Source: Sphingomonas sp. HF-S4
GTDB taxonomy: Bacteria; Pseudomonadota; Alphaproteobacteria; Sphingomonadales; Sphingomonadaceae
Direction: 5' to 3'
Length of the DNA: 64,000 nucleotides
NCBI RefSeq assembly: GCF_032911445.1
Contig: NZ_JAWJEJ010000001.1
Coordinates: 3,162,001 to 3,226,000, forward strand
Positions 27,281 through 34,959 of this stretch are shown here, piece by piece. Position 1 is the stretch's first letter. Every line of letters begins with the position of its first letter. Under the pieces are notes generated by a model that searched no databases, was not told the DNA's origin, and worked only from the letters and a program-made list of their open reading frames with translations. The translations under genes and the position numbers were made by a program.

Positions 27281-27567
27281 TGGCGCAAGTCCATGCTGGT
27301 CTGGCGATCGCCCCCGAAATGCCCCCGGCGCGCACCGCCCCGTGGCTTCTTCATCGTCAGCGCCACCTTCGAAAGCACCTGCCGAAAGTCTCCGCCGAGC
27401 TCGCTCACACCGACCATCAGCACAACGATAAGTGCCAGATGCGAGGGCAGTTCGCCCGTGCGCGCATAGTTGGAGATCGAATTGGGATTCATCCCGATCA
27501 GCTCGGCGAACGCTCGCACGCTCAAGCCGATTTTCGACAGCTCTGCCATAAATTCTGCGTACGGCAT
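27277..27567 (-). CDS. XRE-type HTH regulator of the methylase-nuclease operon
   Basis: 96 residues from the ATG at 27567; a GTG at 27603 would put the operator palindrome inside the gene. The HTH is FMAELSKIGLSVRAFAELIGMNPNSISNYAR (contiguous 5-35, core SVRAFAELIGMNPNSISNY), typical of Cro/C1-like folds. The C-terminus is basic (KKPRGGARRGH). It is the first gene of the operon and overlaps the methylase start, as expected of a controller protein that delays nuclease expression. Confidence 0.75.
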   Translation of the reverse strand: MPYAEFMAELSKIGLSVRAFAELIGMNPNSISNYARTGELPSHLALIVVLMVGVSELGGDFRQVLSKVALTMKKPRGGARRGHFGGDRQTSMDLRQ

Positions 27568-27588
27568 GCTCGTCTGCTCACAGGATTT

Positions 27589-27606
27589 TATGTGCCATAT
27601 CACATA
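27589..27606. promoter_or_regulatory. palindromic operator before the HTH-methylase-nuclease operon
   Basis: TATGTG-CCATAT-CACATA is a perfect 6-bp inverted repeat with a 6-nt AT-rich spacer, 21 nt upstream of the HTH ATG. A further TATGT half-site follows at 27611-27615. It is the likely binding site of the HTH controller. Confidence 0.6.
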
Positions 27607-27615
27607 GATTTATGT

Positions 27616-27977
27616 AGGTAAATGATAACGCGTAGGTCGCCTTCAACGCGAAGGCGCTGGTCCTGTGTCGCGCGGCATTGGTTAAGCGCTTCATCGGGCA
27701 CACCAGCGTTCGGCTTCGACGGAGCCTCTCAATTCGAGCGGCTGCGTCGACGAACCTCCGATGTCGCTAATAGCGGCCAGTCCGAAAGTAGCCCATCGGC
27801 CCTAGCTGATCCTTCGGGCCGTCCTGCGCGAGATCCACCCACGCTCTTTGAGGCACTTCCTTGGTCCGGCCCGCGGCCTGACGCCATCAACCCGTAAAGG
27901 GTCCGCTTACGCTTCGCGTGCGGCCGCTTGGCTGCACCTGCGCGGTGATTGCGGCCGTGCGCCGAACACTTCGGGCG
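27616..27977. other. intergenic region at the right edge of the defence island
   Basis: From about 27620 the sequence returns stepwise to the GC-rich composition of the backbone. Open frames on both strands have no recognisable protein pattern. It probably contains the junction where the defence cargo was inserted. No repeats of tRNA or IS type seen. Confidence 0.4.
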
Positions 27978-28013
27978 CCTGTCGAGCGGGGGCGGTCCCC
28001 GCTCCCGGACAGG
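27978..28013 (+). promoter_or_regulatory. nested stem-loop leader before a 55-residue gene
   Basis: Outer stem CCTGTC (27978-27983) with GACAGG (28008-28013). Inner perfect 8-bp hairpin GAGCGGGG (27984-27991) with CCCCGCTC (27997-28004). The AGGAG Shine-Dalgarno overlaps the 3' arm of the outer stem, and the ATG is at 28023. The structure can occlude the ribosome site. Confidence 0.5.
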
Positions 28014-28022
28014 AGCATCGAA

Positions 28023-28190
28023 ATGCCGCTCATCCTCGCTCAGAAGAACGCCTGGAACCTCGCGCATACGCTCATGAAGATCGTCGTGGTATTCCGCACC
28101 GAAGGTCGCGATTTCGGCGTCGCCGAGGCAGAGGAATATGATGGCGATCCTGCATCGATCGTCCGCGAATATGATCCGTTCGCGCGCTGA
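28023..28190 (+). CDS. small hypothetical protein of the ICE backbone
   Basis: 55 residues, MPLILAQKNAWNLAHTLMKI at the N-terminus, then VVVFRTEGRDFGVAEAEEYDG and an acidic end. AGGAG lies 6 nt upstream. Not a recognised family. A structured leader precedes it and the reading frame uses ordinary codons, which makes it a likely real gene. Confidence 0.5.
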   Translation: MPLILAQKNAWNLAHTLMKIVVVFRTEGRDFGVAEAEEYDGDPASIVREYDPFAR

Positions 28191-29182
28191 TCGCGCGCGG
28201 AGCAGCTTCGCCGCCGTGCGCCTCCGCGAGGGTCCGCCTTCTTGGATGATGAAGTGACCGGGCGGCGCGGATGTGACCAATATAGGCCCGGGTAGCACGG
28301 GTTCTCAGCTCAGATCGGGCATCACGCGGCGCAGCGCACTTGGCAATCTCACAGGCGACCTCGGCTAAACGTTGATGATGAAGCGGAACGCGGGGATCAT
28401 TGGAGCGCACACTGGCGGCGCCTGCGGAGCCGCCAGAGGTCGCGCGCCTTGGTTTGCCGCGTCGCACACTCGCACGGCCGGGGGTCAGGTCGGCGGCTGG
28501 CCCACAGGCCCGCGCGCACGCCGCCCTGCCGGCCGGCCGTCGGCGAGAGTGCCTATTTGTTGGGCGCTGCACGGCGGCTGCCCGCCTGCGACGGTGAACA
28601 TCGCCGATCGGACGCGCCCGGCGCTCCGCGATCGGCGGCGCACCGGGTTCGGGTCGGGATTCTGCCGGATGCATGCGCGTTCAAGCTGCGGCCGGTTCCC
28701 GCTTCCCGTTAGGGCGGCGGTGCCGGGAAGCGGATGCTGAGGGATCGGCAGACGCGAAGTTGACGCTGCTTTCGGCGGTTGTAGCCCGCGTCCCGGGTCC
28801 GGTGCCGGGATCGATGAGGCAGCGCATCTCCCATGGCGATATCCGGATGCGGCGTGCCCGGCATGGCGCTGATCGGTCAGGTCGCCTGAGCACCTCTTTG
28901 CCTTCATGCTGATCCTTTCGCCGGTCCGTCCTTTGATCCGAGCCGCGCGGGGTCTCGGTACATGGCGGTCTGGCCGGATGACGGCTGCGCCTCGAATGCC
29001 TTGCCGCAACTGCTGCCTTCGAACTTTCTTCCCCTGGGCTGGCGCCCATTCCTCGCGAGGCAAGAAACTCCGCTTCGCAGTCCTCCGCTTTGCTGCGGGC
29101 TGACGCTGCGGCGGCATCGCAACCGGCCGTTCGACGCCATCGAGACCGCATCGGGCGGCTCGAGAAATCGAAGGATAGGAAC
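28191..29182. other. 992-nt stretch without a convincing gene
   Basis: Very GC-rich sequence between the 55-residue gene and the first DUF736 gene. Open frames exist on both strands but none has a plausible protein pattern, start site or family match. Several long imperfect repeats of Pro/Arg-type coding look are only composition effects. It could hold an origin of transfer or replication, or decayed genes; no nick-site consensus was identified with confidence. Confidence 0.4.
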
Positions 29183-29506
29183 ATGGCGAACATCGGCAGC
29201 TTCAAGAAGGTCGGCGAGGAATTCCAGGGCTCGATCGTGACTCTCAGCGTCCAGGCCAAGGGCGTCCGGATCGTTCCGGAAGACAATCGCCCGAACGAGA
29301 ATGCGCCCACCCACCGGGTCTATGTCGGCCGCGCGGAGATCGGCGCCGCCTGGGCCAAGACCTCCGCCGAGCAGCGCGACTATCTCGCGGTCAAGCTCGA
29401 CGATCCCAGCTTCACCGCTCCCATTTACGCCAACCTCTTCGCCGACGAAGGCGGCGACACCCACAGCCTGATCTGGTCGCGCCCGCGCCGCGCCAGCAAC
29501 GACTGA
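29183..29506 (+). CDS. DUF736 protein (first copy)
   Basis: 107 residues from the ATG at 29183 with AAGGA upstream. MANIGSFKKVGEEFQGSIVTL, then NAPTHRVYVGRAEIGAAW and YLAVKLDDPSFTAPIYANL are the DUF736 signature. The family is a small beta-rich single-domain protein near-universal in alphaproteobacterial ICEs and plasmids, of unknown function. A second copy lies at 31923-32267. A strong hairpin terminator follows. Confidence 0.9.
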   Translation: MANIGSFKKVGEEFQGSIVTLSVQAKGVRIVPEDNRPNENAPTHRVYVGRAEIGAAWAKTSAEQRDYLAVKLDDPSFTAPIYANLFADEGGDTHSLIWSRPRRASND

Positions 29507-29514
29507 TCCGAACC

Positions 29515-29545
29515 AAGGCGCCCCGCCGACCGGCGGGGCGCCTTT
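29515..29545 (+). terminator. strong hairpin terminator after the first DUF736 gene
   Basis: A 14-bp perfect stem (AAGGCGCCCCGCCG at 29515-29528 with CGGCGGGGCGCCTT at 29531-29544), minimal loop, then TTT. It lies 8 nt after the stop codon. The T-tract is short. Confidence 0.75.
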
Positions 29546-29548
29546 CGC

Positions 29549-30421
29549 ATGCTCTGTCCGATCGGCTCCGCTGTCCCCTCGCGCGCGCAAGGGTGCGGCG
29601 AGTTCGGGTCTTCGAGGCTGCCCCGCGGTTGGCGAGCCTCGCGCCGGGAATTGTCCCGGTCCGGAGCGCTTACCGTCGCCATCTGCCCGCCTTTACCGGC
29701 GCAATCCGCCGGCGTCGCGAAGCACGATCGCGCCGATTTCGCGCAGGAGTTCCTGCGGCGGAATGCGGCCTATCGCGCCGGCTGGGCACGGCTGGGCGCG
29801 GCGGGGGCGAATGCGGGAGTGCGCGACGACGCGCGCCGCTGGGGCCTCTGCACGTTGTTCGATCCCGCGCGTTCGGCGCGCGCGGCCCCTGCGATCTGGC
29901 GCGCGGAGGCGGCCTCGCAAATCGTCTCGCTCGCGCCGGCGCCGCACCTTTCAGATGCCGCGCCGCTTCCTGATATGCGGCCCTGCGCGGAATTCGGCGA
30001 CGACCATGCGCGCAACATTGTCGTCGATCGCGACGGCGTGCGTCATCGTTTGCGCCTGTTGGCGCCCGAGCCGGACGCGCGCTTGGCGATCCTCCTGCCG
30101 CCGCTCGGCGATGCGCTTCGCGCCGCTGCGTGCGATGCGGCACGGCGGATGATCGCAGGCCTGGCGGTTGCCGAGCCCGCCTCGGCGCTTCGCCCAAGCG
30201 TGCTTCAGCGCCAGCGATTGGCGCTGCTCCTGCGCGTCCTCGACGCATCGCTCGCGGGTGCCGGCAATCGCGAGATCGGCACTGGGATCGTCTATCCTTG
30301 GCTGGCGGGAACCGACGCGACCGCATGGAAGTCGACAGGCGAGCGGCGGCGCGTCCAGCGCCTGCTCGCCGAGGCCCGGCATCTCGCCGCCGGCGGCTAT
30401 CGCGGCCTGCTCAAACCCTGA
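29549..30421 (+). CDS. DUF2285 protein with N-terminal DUF6499-like segment
   Basis: The frame is 290 residues from an ATG inside the preceding terminator, so the true start is probably further in, such as the TTG at 29651. The segment FAQEFLRRNAAYRAGW is the DUF6499 (ICE regulator-like) motif. The C-terminal 110 residues, with RQRLALLLRVLDASLAGAGNRE and the WKSTGERRRVQRLLAEAR helix, are DUF2285, a winged-helix-like domain. Such proteins are thought to regulate ICE transfer or excision. Confidence 0.75.
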   Translation: MLCPIGSAVPSRAQGCGEFGSSRLPRGWRASRRELSRSGALTVAICPPLPAQSAGVAKHDRADFAQEFLRRNAAYRAGWARLGAAGANAGVRDDARRWGLCTLFDPARSARAAPAIWRAEAASQIVSLAPAPHLSDAAPLPDMRPCAEFGDDHARNIVVDRDGVRHRLRLLAPEPDARLAILLPPLGDALRAAACDAARRMIAGLAVAEPASALRPSVLQRQRLALLLRVLDASLAGAGNREIGTGIVYPWLAGTDATAWKSTGERRRVQRLLAEARHLAAGGYRGLLKP

Positions 30422-30542
30422 GGGCGACATAATCGGGGGACCGGGTTCGGCCGCTCCCTTGGCCCCGCCTGCGACCGCCATTGCAGGCCCGTGATTGGAA
30501 CGGGCCCGCCGCGCTTGCCGGGCCATCGCCCGGAGAGCCTCG

Positions 30543-30818
30543 ATGACCGCCGAACCCGCCCAGCGACTGCTGCGCACACCCGATGCCGCACTGCTGCTCG
30601 GCCTCTCCGCGCGCACGCTCGAGAAGCATCGCTGCTATGGCACCGGCCCCGTCTACCGCAAGCTCGGCGCGCGGGTCGTCTATGCCGTCGAGGATCTGGT
30701 CAGCTGGGCCGAGCAGGGCGTTCGCCGCTCGACTTCGGATCGCGGTGTGGGAACCGTCCATCCGGCCAAGCCAATCGATCCCGCCTTGCTCGAGCGCAAA
30801 GGCGCGGTGCGGCGATGA
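30543..30818 (+). CDS. helix-turn-helix (MerR/AlpA-like) DNA-binding protein
   Basis: 91 residues from the ATG at 30543. LLRTPDAALLLGLSARTLEKHR followed by GPVYRKLGARVVYAVEDLVSW is an HTH_17-type domain, related to phage/ICE excisionase and AlpA regulators. Its stop overlaps the start of the DUF2840 gene (ATGA). It is the first gene of the DUF2840-traF-DUF736-slt operon. A small hairpin (CCGGGC-catc-GCCCGG, 30518-30533) lies just before its ribosome site. Confidence 0.8.
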   Translation: MTAEPAQRLLRTPDAALLLGLSARTLEKHRCYGTGPVYRKLGARVVYAVEDLVSWAEQGVRRSTSDRGVGTVHPAKPIDPALLERKGAVRR

Positions 30819-31345
30819 GCGGCGGTTCCGGCCTTGCTGCTGCGCGCGGCGTTGTCCCCGCACCGGTACAACGCTCTCCCGCGACGGGGACAACCACGGT
30901 CGAGCTGACCTGGATCGAGCAGGCGACCGAGCGCTGGATTCGCTTCGGAACGCCGATCCTCGACCAGGTTCTGGATCGTCGGCGCCGCCTGCTCACCTTC
31001 GCGCCGAACAGCGTGTTCGCCTTCGTGCGCTGGGCTTCGAACGATTACGGCACGACGCTGTCGCGGCTCGACATCGTGCGCGCCGTCGGTCCCGACGAGG
31101 GCTATTCGACGCTGCCCTGCGTCACCCCCGGCGGCGAGTTGCTGCTGCATCTTGGCGGCTGGCCGCGCGTGCGCGCCGGCCTCGCGACGATCGATGCCGT
31201 CGAGGATCTCGGCATCGATCCAGCCGCTGTGTCGCACGATTATTGGCGCCATGCGCACAACCGCCTGATCGCCGGCCATCGCCCCCGCGCCTATTCGCGC
31301 GACCGGCATCGCGCCTGGCTGCTGCGCCGGGAACTCGGCGCATGA
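30815..31345 (+). CDS. DUF2840 protein
   Basis: 176 residues. After an Ala-rich tail, VELTWIEQATERWIRFG, FAFVRWASNDYGTTLSRLDI and LLHLGGWPRVRAGLATIDAVE define the DUF2840 family, found only beside ICE/plasmid transfer genes such as traF. Function unknown. It overlaps both neighbours (ATGA at each end), so translation is coupled across HTH-DUF2840-TraF. Confidence 0.87.
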   Translation: MSGGSGLAAARGVVPAPVQRSPATGTTTVELTWIEQATERWIRFGTPILDQVLDRRRRLLTFAPNSVFAFVRWASNDYGTTLSRLDIVRAVGPDEGYSTLPCVTPGGELLLHLGGWPRVRAGLATIDAVEDLGIDPAAVSHDYWRHAHNRLIAGHRPRAYSRDRHRAWLLRRELGA

Positions 31346-31926
31346 AACGCTTCACGATCCTCGTCGCCGGCTATTGCGCCATTGGCGCCGTCGTCGCGCC
31401 GGCCCTGGTCCGTCCCGCGCCGCGACTCGTCTGGAATGCGAGCGCCAGCGTGCCGATTGGGCTCTACGCGGCGCGCTCGCCGGACGGCATGCGCCGGGGC
31501 GACCTTGTCGCCGCGCATGCGCCCGCGGCGGTCGCACGGCTGATGGCGGAACGGGGCTATTTGCCGCTCCGCGTGCCCATGCTGAAGCACGTCGCGGCGA
31601 CGGCGGGACAGACGGTCTGCCGATCCGGCGCGCGCGTCTCGATCGACGGGACGCCGGTCGCGGAGGCGCGCTCGCAGGACCGGATCGGCCGCCCTTTGCC
31701 CGTCTGGTCCGGCTGCTGGACGCTGCTGGGCGGCGAGGTACTGCTCCTTAATTCTGCATCCGCCGACAGCTTCGACGGGCGCTATTTCGGGCCGGTTCCC
31801 GCCCGCTCGATCACCGCGATCCTGACGCCTTTGTGGCTCCCCGGCACCGCCGGCGAAGCGCCCGAAGCTGCGCGGACCAGCGGGCAACCCGCTCCCAATC
31901 CGGAGACGAAAGGACCTTCGAGATGA
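31342..31926 (+). CDS. traF: TraF, S26-family conjugative transfer signal peptidase
   Basis: 194 residues. N-terminal membrane anchor (FTILVAGYCAIGAVVAPALV), then NASASVPIGLYAARSPDGM with the Ser of the S26 peptidase motif (S-x-P-x-G), RGYLPLRVPMLKHVAAT with the Lys of the Ser-Lys dyad, and a C-terminal SASADSFDGRYFGPVP block. TraF processes the pilin TrbC into its cyclic form in P-type systems. The trbC product is encoded 10 kb downstream in this element. Confidence 0.93.
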   Translation: MKRFTILVAGYCAIGAVVAPALVRPAPRLVWNASASVPIGLYAARSPDGMRRGDLVAAHAPAAVARLMAERGYLPLRVPMLKHVAATAGQTVCRSGARVSIDGTPVAEARSQDRIGRPLPVWSGCWTLLGGEVLLLNSASADSFDGRYFGPVPARSITAILTPLWLPGTAGEAPEAARTSGQPAPNPETKGPSR

Positions 31927-32267
31927 TCAAGATCGGTGAATTTCATGTGCGCGGCGACGGCTTTTCCGGGCGGCTGGTGACGCTTGGAATCGATGTGGCA
32001 TTGACCCTCGTTCCCGCGGCGCCGAGCGAGAGCAGGAACGCGCCCGACTACCGGGTGCATGCCGACGAGGATGCCGACGGACCAGAGGTCGGCGCGGCAT
32101 GGAAGCGCACCGGCGAACGCGCCGGCGCCTATGTTGCGGTCGTCATCGACGACCCGCAATTCCCGCGTCCGATCCGTGCCAATCTCTTCCGCCCGGGCAC
32201 CGAGGGACAGCCGCATCTGCTCTTCTGGCAACGCCCCCAGCGCCGCCGCGACAGCAGCGAAGCGTGA
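31923..32267 (+). CDS. DUF736 protein (second copy)
   Basis: 114 residues, MIKIGEFHVRGDGFSGRLVTL, then NAPDYRVHADEDADGPEVGA and YVAVVIDDPQFPRPIRANL. Clearly the same family as 29183-29506 but diverged. It overlaps traF and the lytic transglycosylase gene, so it is transcribed with the transfer genes. A role in conjugation is inferred from context. Confidence 0.88.
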   Translation: MIKIGEFHVRGDGFSGRLVTLGIDVALTLVPAAPSESRNAPDYRVHADEDADGPEVGAAWKRTGERAGAYVAVVIDDPQFPRPIRANLFRPGTEGQPHLLFWQRPQRRRDSSEA

Positions 32268-32974
32268 TGCGGCGCACGCTGGCCTGCGGATTCGCGCTCG
32301 CCTGCGCGGTCGCCGCGGGCGGATTCGCACGCGACGCGTCTGCGCAGTCCCGGCCGCTCGCTGCGCACTGCGGGCCGGCCATTACGCTCGCCGATGCGAT
32401 CGCGCGCGCCTCCGCCCGCTTCGCGATTTCCCAAGGCCTGATCCACTCGGTGATCGCCGCCGAAAGCAACTTCATGGTGCGCGCGGTGTCGCCCAAAGGC
32501 GCGATGGGGCTGATGCAATTGATGCCGGGCACCTGGGCGGAACTGCGCCTTCGCTATGCGCTGGGCGCCGACCCTTTCGATCCTTGCGACAACATCACCG
32601 CCGGCACCGCTTATCTCCGCGAACTGCTCGATCGCTACGGCGATCCGGGCTTCCTTGCCGCCTATAATGCAGGTCCCGGCCGCTACGAAGCGTATCTCCG
32701 GGGCGCGCGGCGGCTGCCGGCAGAGACGCTCGCCTATGTCGCCAGACTGTCCTCGGCGCCGCTCGGCGACGTGGCCGTTCAATCGCCGGTTGCACCCGAT
32801 CCCGATGCGTGGATGCGCGGCGACTTGTTCGTGGGGCGTGTCGAGTCGGCGTCCGAGCCCGTGGGCCACGCGCCATCAGCACCGCCAGCCGCGCCGAATG
32901 AAAAGAGCGAAGCGCGACCATCGCGATCGCCGGCGGACGCGATCTTCGTGGCCCGGACCGGCGCTCGGCAATGA
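32267..32974 (+). CDS. lytic transglycosylase (SLT family) of the conjugation system
   Basis: 235 residues with a signal peptide (cleavage near ASAQ). SLT domain: IHSVIAAESNFMVRAVSPKGAMGLMQLMPG includes the catalytic Glu in AAESNF and the GLMQLMPGT motif, followed by NITAGTAYLRELL and FLAAYNAGPGRYEAY. It opens the peptidoglycan for the type IV secretion channel. Pro-rich C-terminal tail. Start overlaps the DUF736 stop. Confidence 0.93.
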   Translation: MRRTLACGFALACAVAAGGFARDASAQSRPLAAHCGPAITLADAIARASARFAISQGLIHSVIAAESNFMVRAVSPKGAMGLMQLMPGTWAELRLRYALGADPFDPCDNITAGTAYLRELLDRYGDPGFLAAYNAGPGRYEAYLRGARRLPAETLAYVARLSSAPLGDVAVQSPVAPDPDAWMRGDLFVGRVESASEPVGHAPSAPPAAPNEKSEARPSRSPADAIFVARTGARQ

Positions 32975-33209
32975 CCTGGCTTCGCGCGTCATTGCCCTGG
33001 CGCCTGGGTCCTCCGATCGGGGCGGATCGGCAGGCTTGGGAAGGAAAGAGGCGATGGCGAGATAAAAGCGCCGCCGTCGGTCGGCGGGCAAATGGTTGTG
33101 GCGATTGGCGAATTTGCGCCGTCGCCGTAGGTGCCCTGCCGTCGCTCTCCCGAATTTCCCCAACGATTTCAACACATCCGGCGCTGGCTCCCACCTGCGG
33201 AGCGGGTTG

Positions 33210-34949
33210 GTGACCCGGGACGATGACTCGTTCCGCGTCCGGCCTGGCAAGCCCCGGAGCCGCGGCTCGGGCAAGCTCCGGGCGCAGAGCCTTGCGGCCC
33301 AGGTCCGGCGCGCCGCAGCACGTGCCGGCTTCGCACGGCGCAGTCCGAGAGGCGGCTGCGGCACTGGGTGGCTTGGCCGCGGTCGTGCGGCGGCGCTGAC
33401 CGGGCGGCGCCCGTCCGCTTCGCGGCGCGTCGTGATCAAGGCCCGGATCGTGCGCCATCACGGCGCCCGCTTCCGCGCCGCGCCGCTCGCCCGCCACATC
33501 GCCTATCTCGAGCGCGACGGCGTCACCCGCGACGGGCGCGACGCCTCGCTGTTCGATGCGCGTTCGGATCAGGCTGACGGCAATGCGTTTGCGACACGCT
33601 GCGGCGATGACCGCCATCACTTCCGCTTCATCGTCTCGCCCGAAGATGGCGCCGAGCTCGCCGATCTTCGGGCGTTCACGCGCGAGCTGATGGACGACGC
33701 CGCGCGTGACCTCGGCACGCGTCTTGACTGGCTCGCGGCCGATCATTGGAATACCGACAATCCGCATGTCCATGTCCTGGTCCGCGGCGTCGCGGCCGAC
33801 GGGGCCGATCTGGTGATCGATCGCGGCTACATAGCGCACGGGCTCCGCGATCGCGCCGAGGCTCGTGCCACCCTCGAACTGGGTCCGCGCTCGGCGCGCG
33901 AGATCGACCAGTCGCTTGCGCGCGAGGTCGAGGCCGAGCGATGGACCAGTCTCGACCGCGGTCTCGTCGCACGCGCCGACCACGATGGCGCGGTCGACCT
34001 GCGGCACCAGGGAGTTGCCGCGCCCGGCCGGCGCGACCTGCTGCTGACCGGCCGCGCGCAGACGCTCGAGCGGCTCGGGCTGGCGACGCCCGCCGGTCCG
34101 GCGCGCTGGATCCTCAGGCCCGCGCTGGAACAGACCCTCCGCGAGCTCGGTGATCGTGGCGACATCATCAGGACGATCCACCGCGCGATGCGCGACGCCG
34201 GCCACGCCATCCAGGAAAGCGGGCTGGCGATCCACGGTTCGCACGCATCCGAGCCGGTCGTCGGCCGCCTTGTCGCGCGCGGGCTGCACGACGAACTCGC
34301 CGGCACTGCTTATGCCATCGTCGACGGGATCGATGGCCGCCACCATCATCTCCGCTTCGCCGACCTCGAACTGACCGGCGACGCGAGCCCTGGCGCGATC
34401 GTCGAGCTGCGGCGATGGCGGGACGCGCGCGGCGCCGACCGATCGGTGCTTGCGGTGCGGAGCGATCTGCCGCTGGATCGACAGGTTCGGGCACGCGGCG
34501 CCACCTGGCTCGACCGGCAAATGCTCGGCGGGCCGTCCGGCCTCGCCGATCAGGGATTCGGCGGCGAGGTTCGCGACGCAATCGCCGCCCGCAAGGAGCA
34601 TCTGATCGGTCAGGGGCTCGCCACCCGCCGGGCCGGGCGCATCGTCCTCGCGCCCAACCTCATCGAGACCCTCCGCTCGGCAGACCTGCGCGAAGCGGCG
34701 GCGCGCATCGCCGAGCGGACCGGGCTCGTCGCCCATGAGGCGCAGCCGGGATCGCGGATCGCCGGCACCTATCGCGAGCGGGTGACACTCGCCTCCGGCC
34801 GGTTCGCGATGATCGACGACGGGCTCGGCTTCCAGCTCGTGCCCTGGCGGCCGGCACTCGATCGCCAGCTCGGGAGCACGGTCGCCGGCACGCTGACCCC
34901 CGGCGGCATGGACTGGACCATCGGCCGCAGCCGCGGCCTGGGCATTTAG
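33210..34949 (+). CDS. relaxase/mobilisation protein, DUF3363 family
   Basis: 579 residues from the GTG at 33210 (VTRDDDSFRVRPGKPRSRG, the usual start of this family). The relaxase signature includes HHFRFIVSPEDGAELADL and NPHVHVLVRG with its HxH metal site; the rest is DUF3363. It should nick the origin of transfer and pilot the strand into the channel. It is followed by traG 10 nt downstream. The upstream 234 nt (32975-33209) hold no recognised gene. Confidence 0.9.
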   Translation: MTRDDDSFRVRPGKPRSRGSGKLRAQSLAAQVRRAAARAGFARRSPRGGCGTGWLGRGRAAALTGRRPSASRRVVIKARIVRHHGARFRAAPLARHIAYLERDGVTRDGRDASLFDARSDQADGNAFATRCGDDRHHFRFIVSPEDGAELADLRAFTRELMDDAARDLGTRLDWLAADHWNTDNPHVHVLVRGVAADGADLVIDRGYIAHGLRDRAEARATLELGPRSAREIDQSLAREVEAERWTSLDRGLVARADHDGAVDLRHQGVAAPGRRDLLLTGRAQTLERLGLATPAGPARWILRPALEQTLRELGDRGDIIRTIHRAMRDAGHAIQESGLAIHGSHASEPVVGRLVARGLHDELAGTAYAIVDGIDGRHHHLRFADLELTGDASPGAIVELRRWRDARGADRSVLAVRSDLPLDRQVRARGATWLDRQMLGGPSGLADQGFGGEVRDAIAARKEHLIGQGLATRRAGRIVLAPNLIETLRSADLREAAARIAERTGLVAHEAQPGSRIAGTYRERVTLASGRFAMIDDGLGFQLVPWRPALDRQLGSTVAGTLTPGGMDWTIGRSRGLGI

Positions 34950-34959
34950 GAGAGCCCCC

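Noticed and set aside
28485..29310. Frames of about 210 residues on the - strand
   Set aside because: Two different frames overlap each other and cross the start of the DUF736 gene; composition-driven.
32971..33213. 80-residue frame overlapping the transglycosylase stop by ATGA
   Set aside because: Position is suggestive of coupling, but the Trp/Arg-rich sequence matches nothing and it ends where the relaxase begins.
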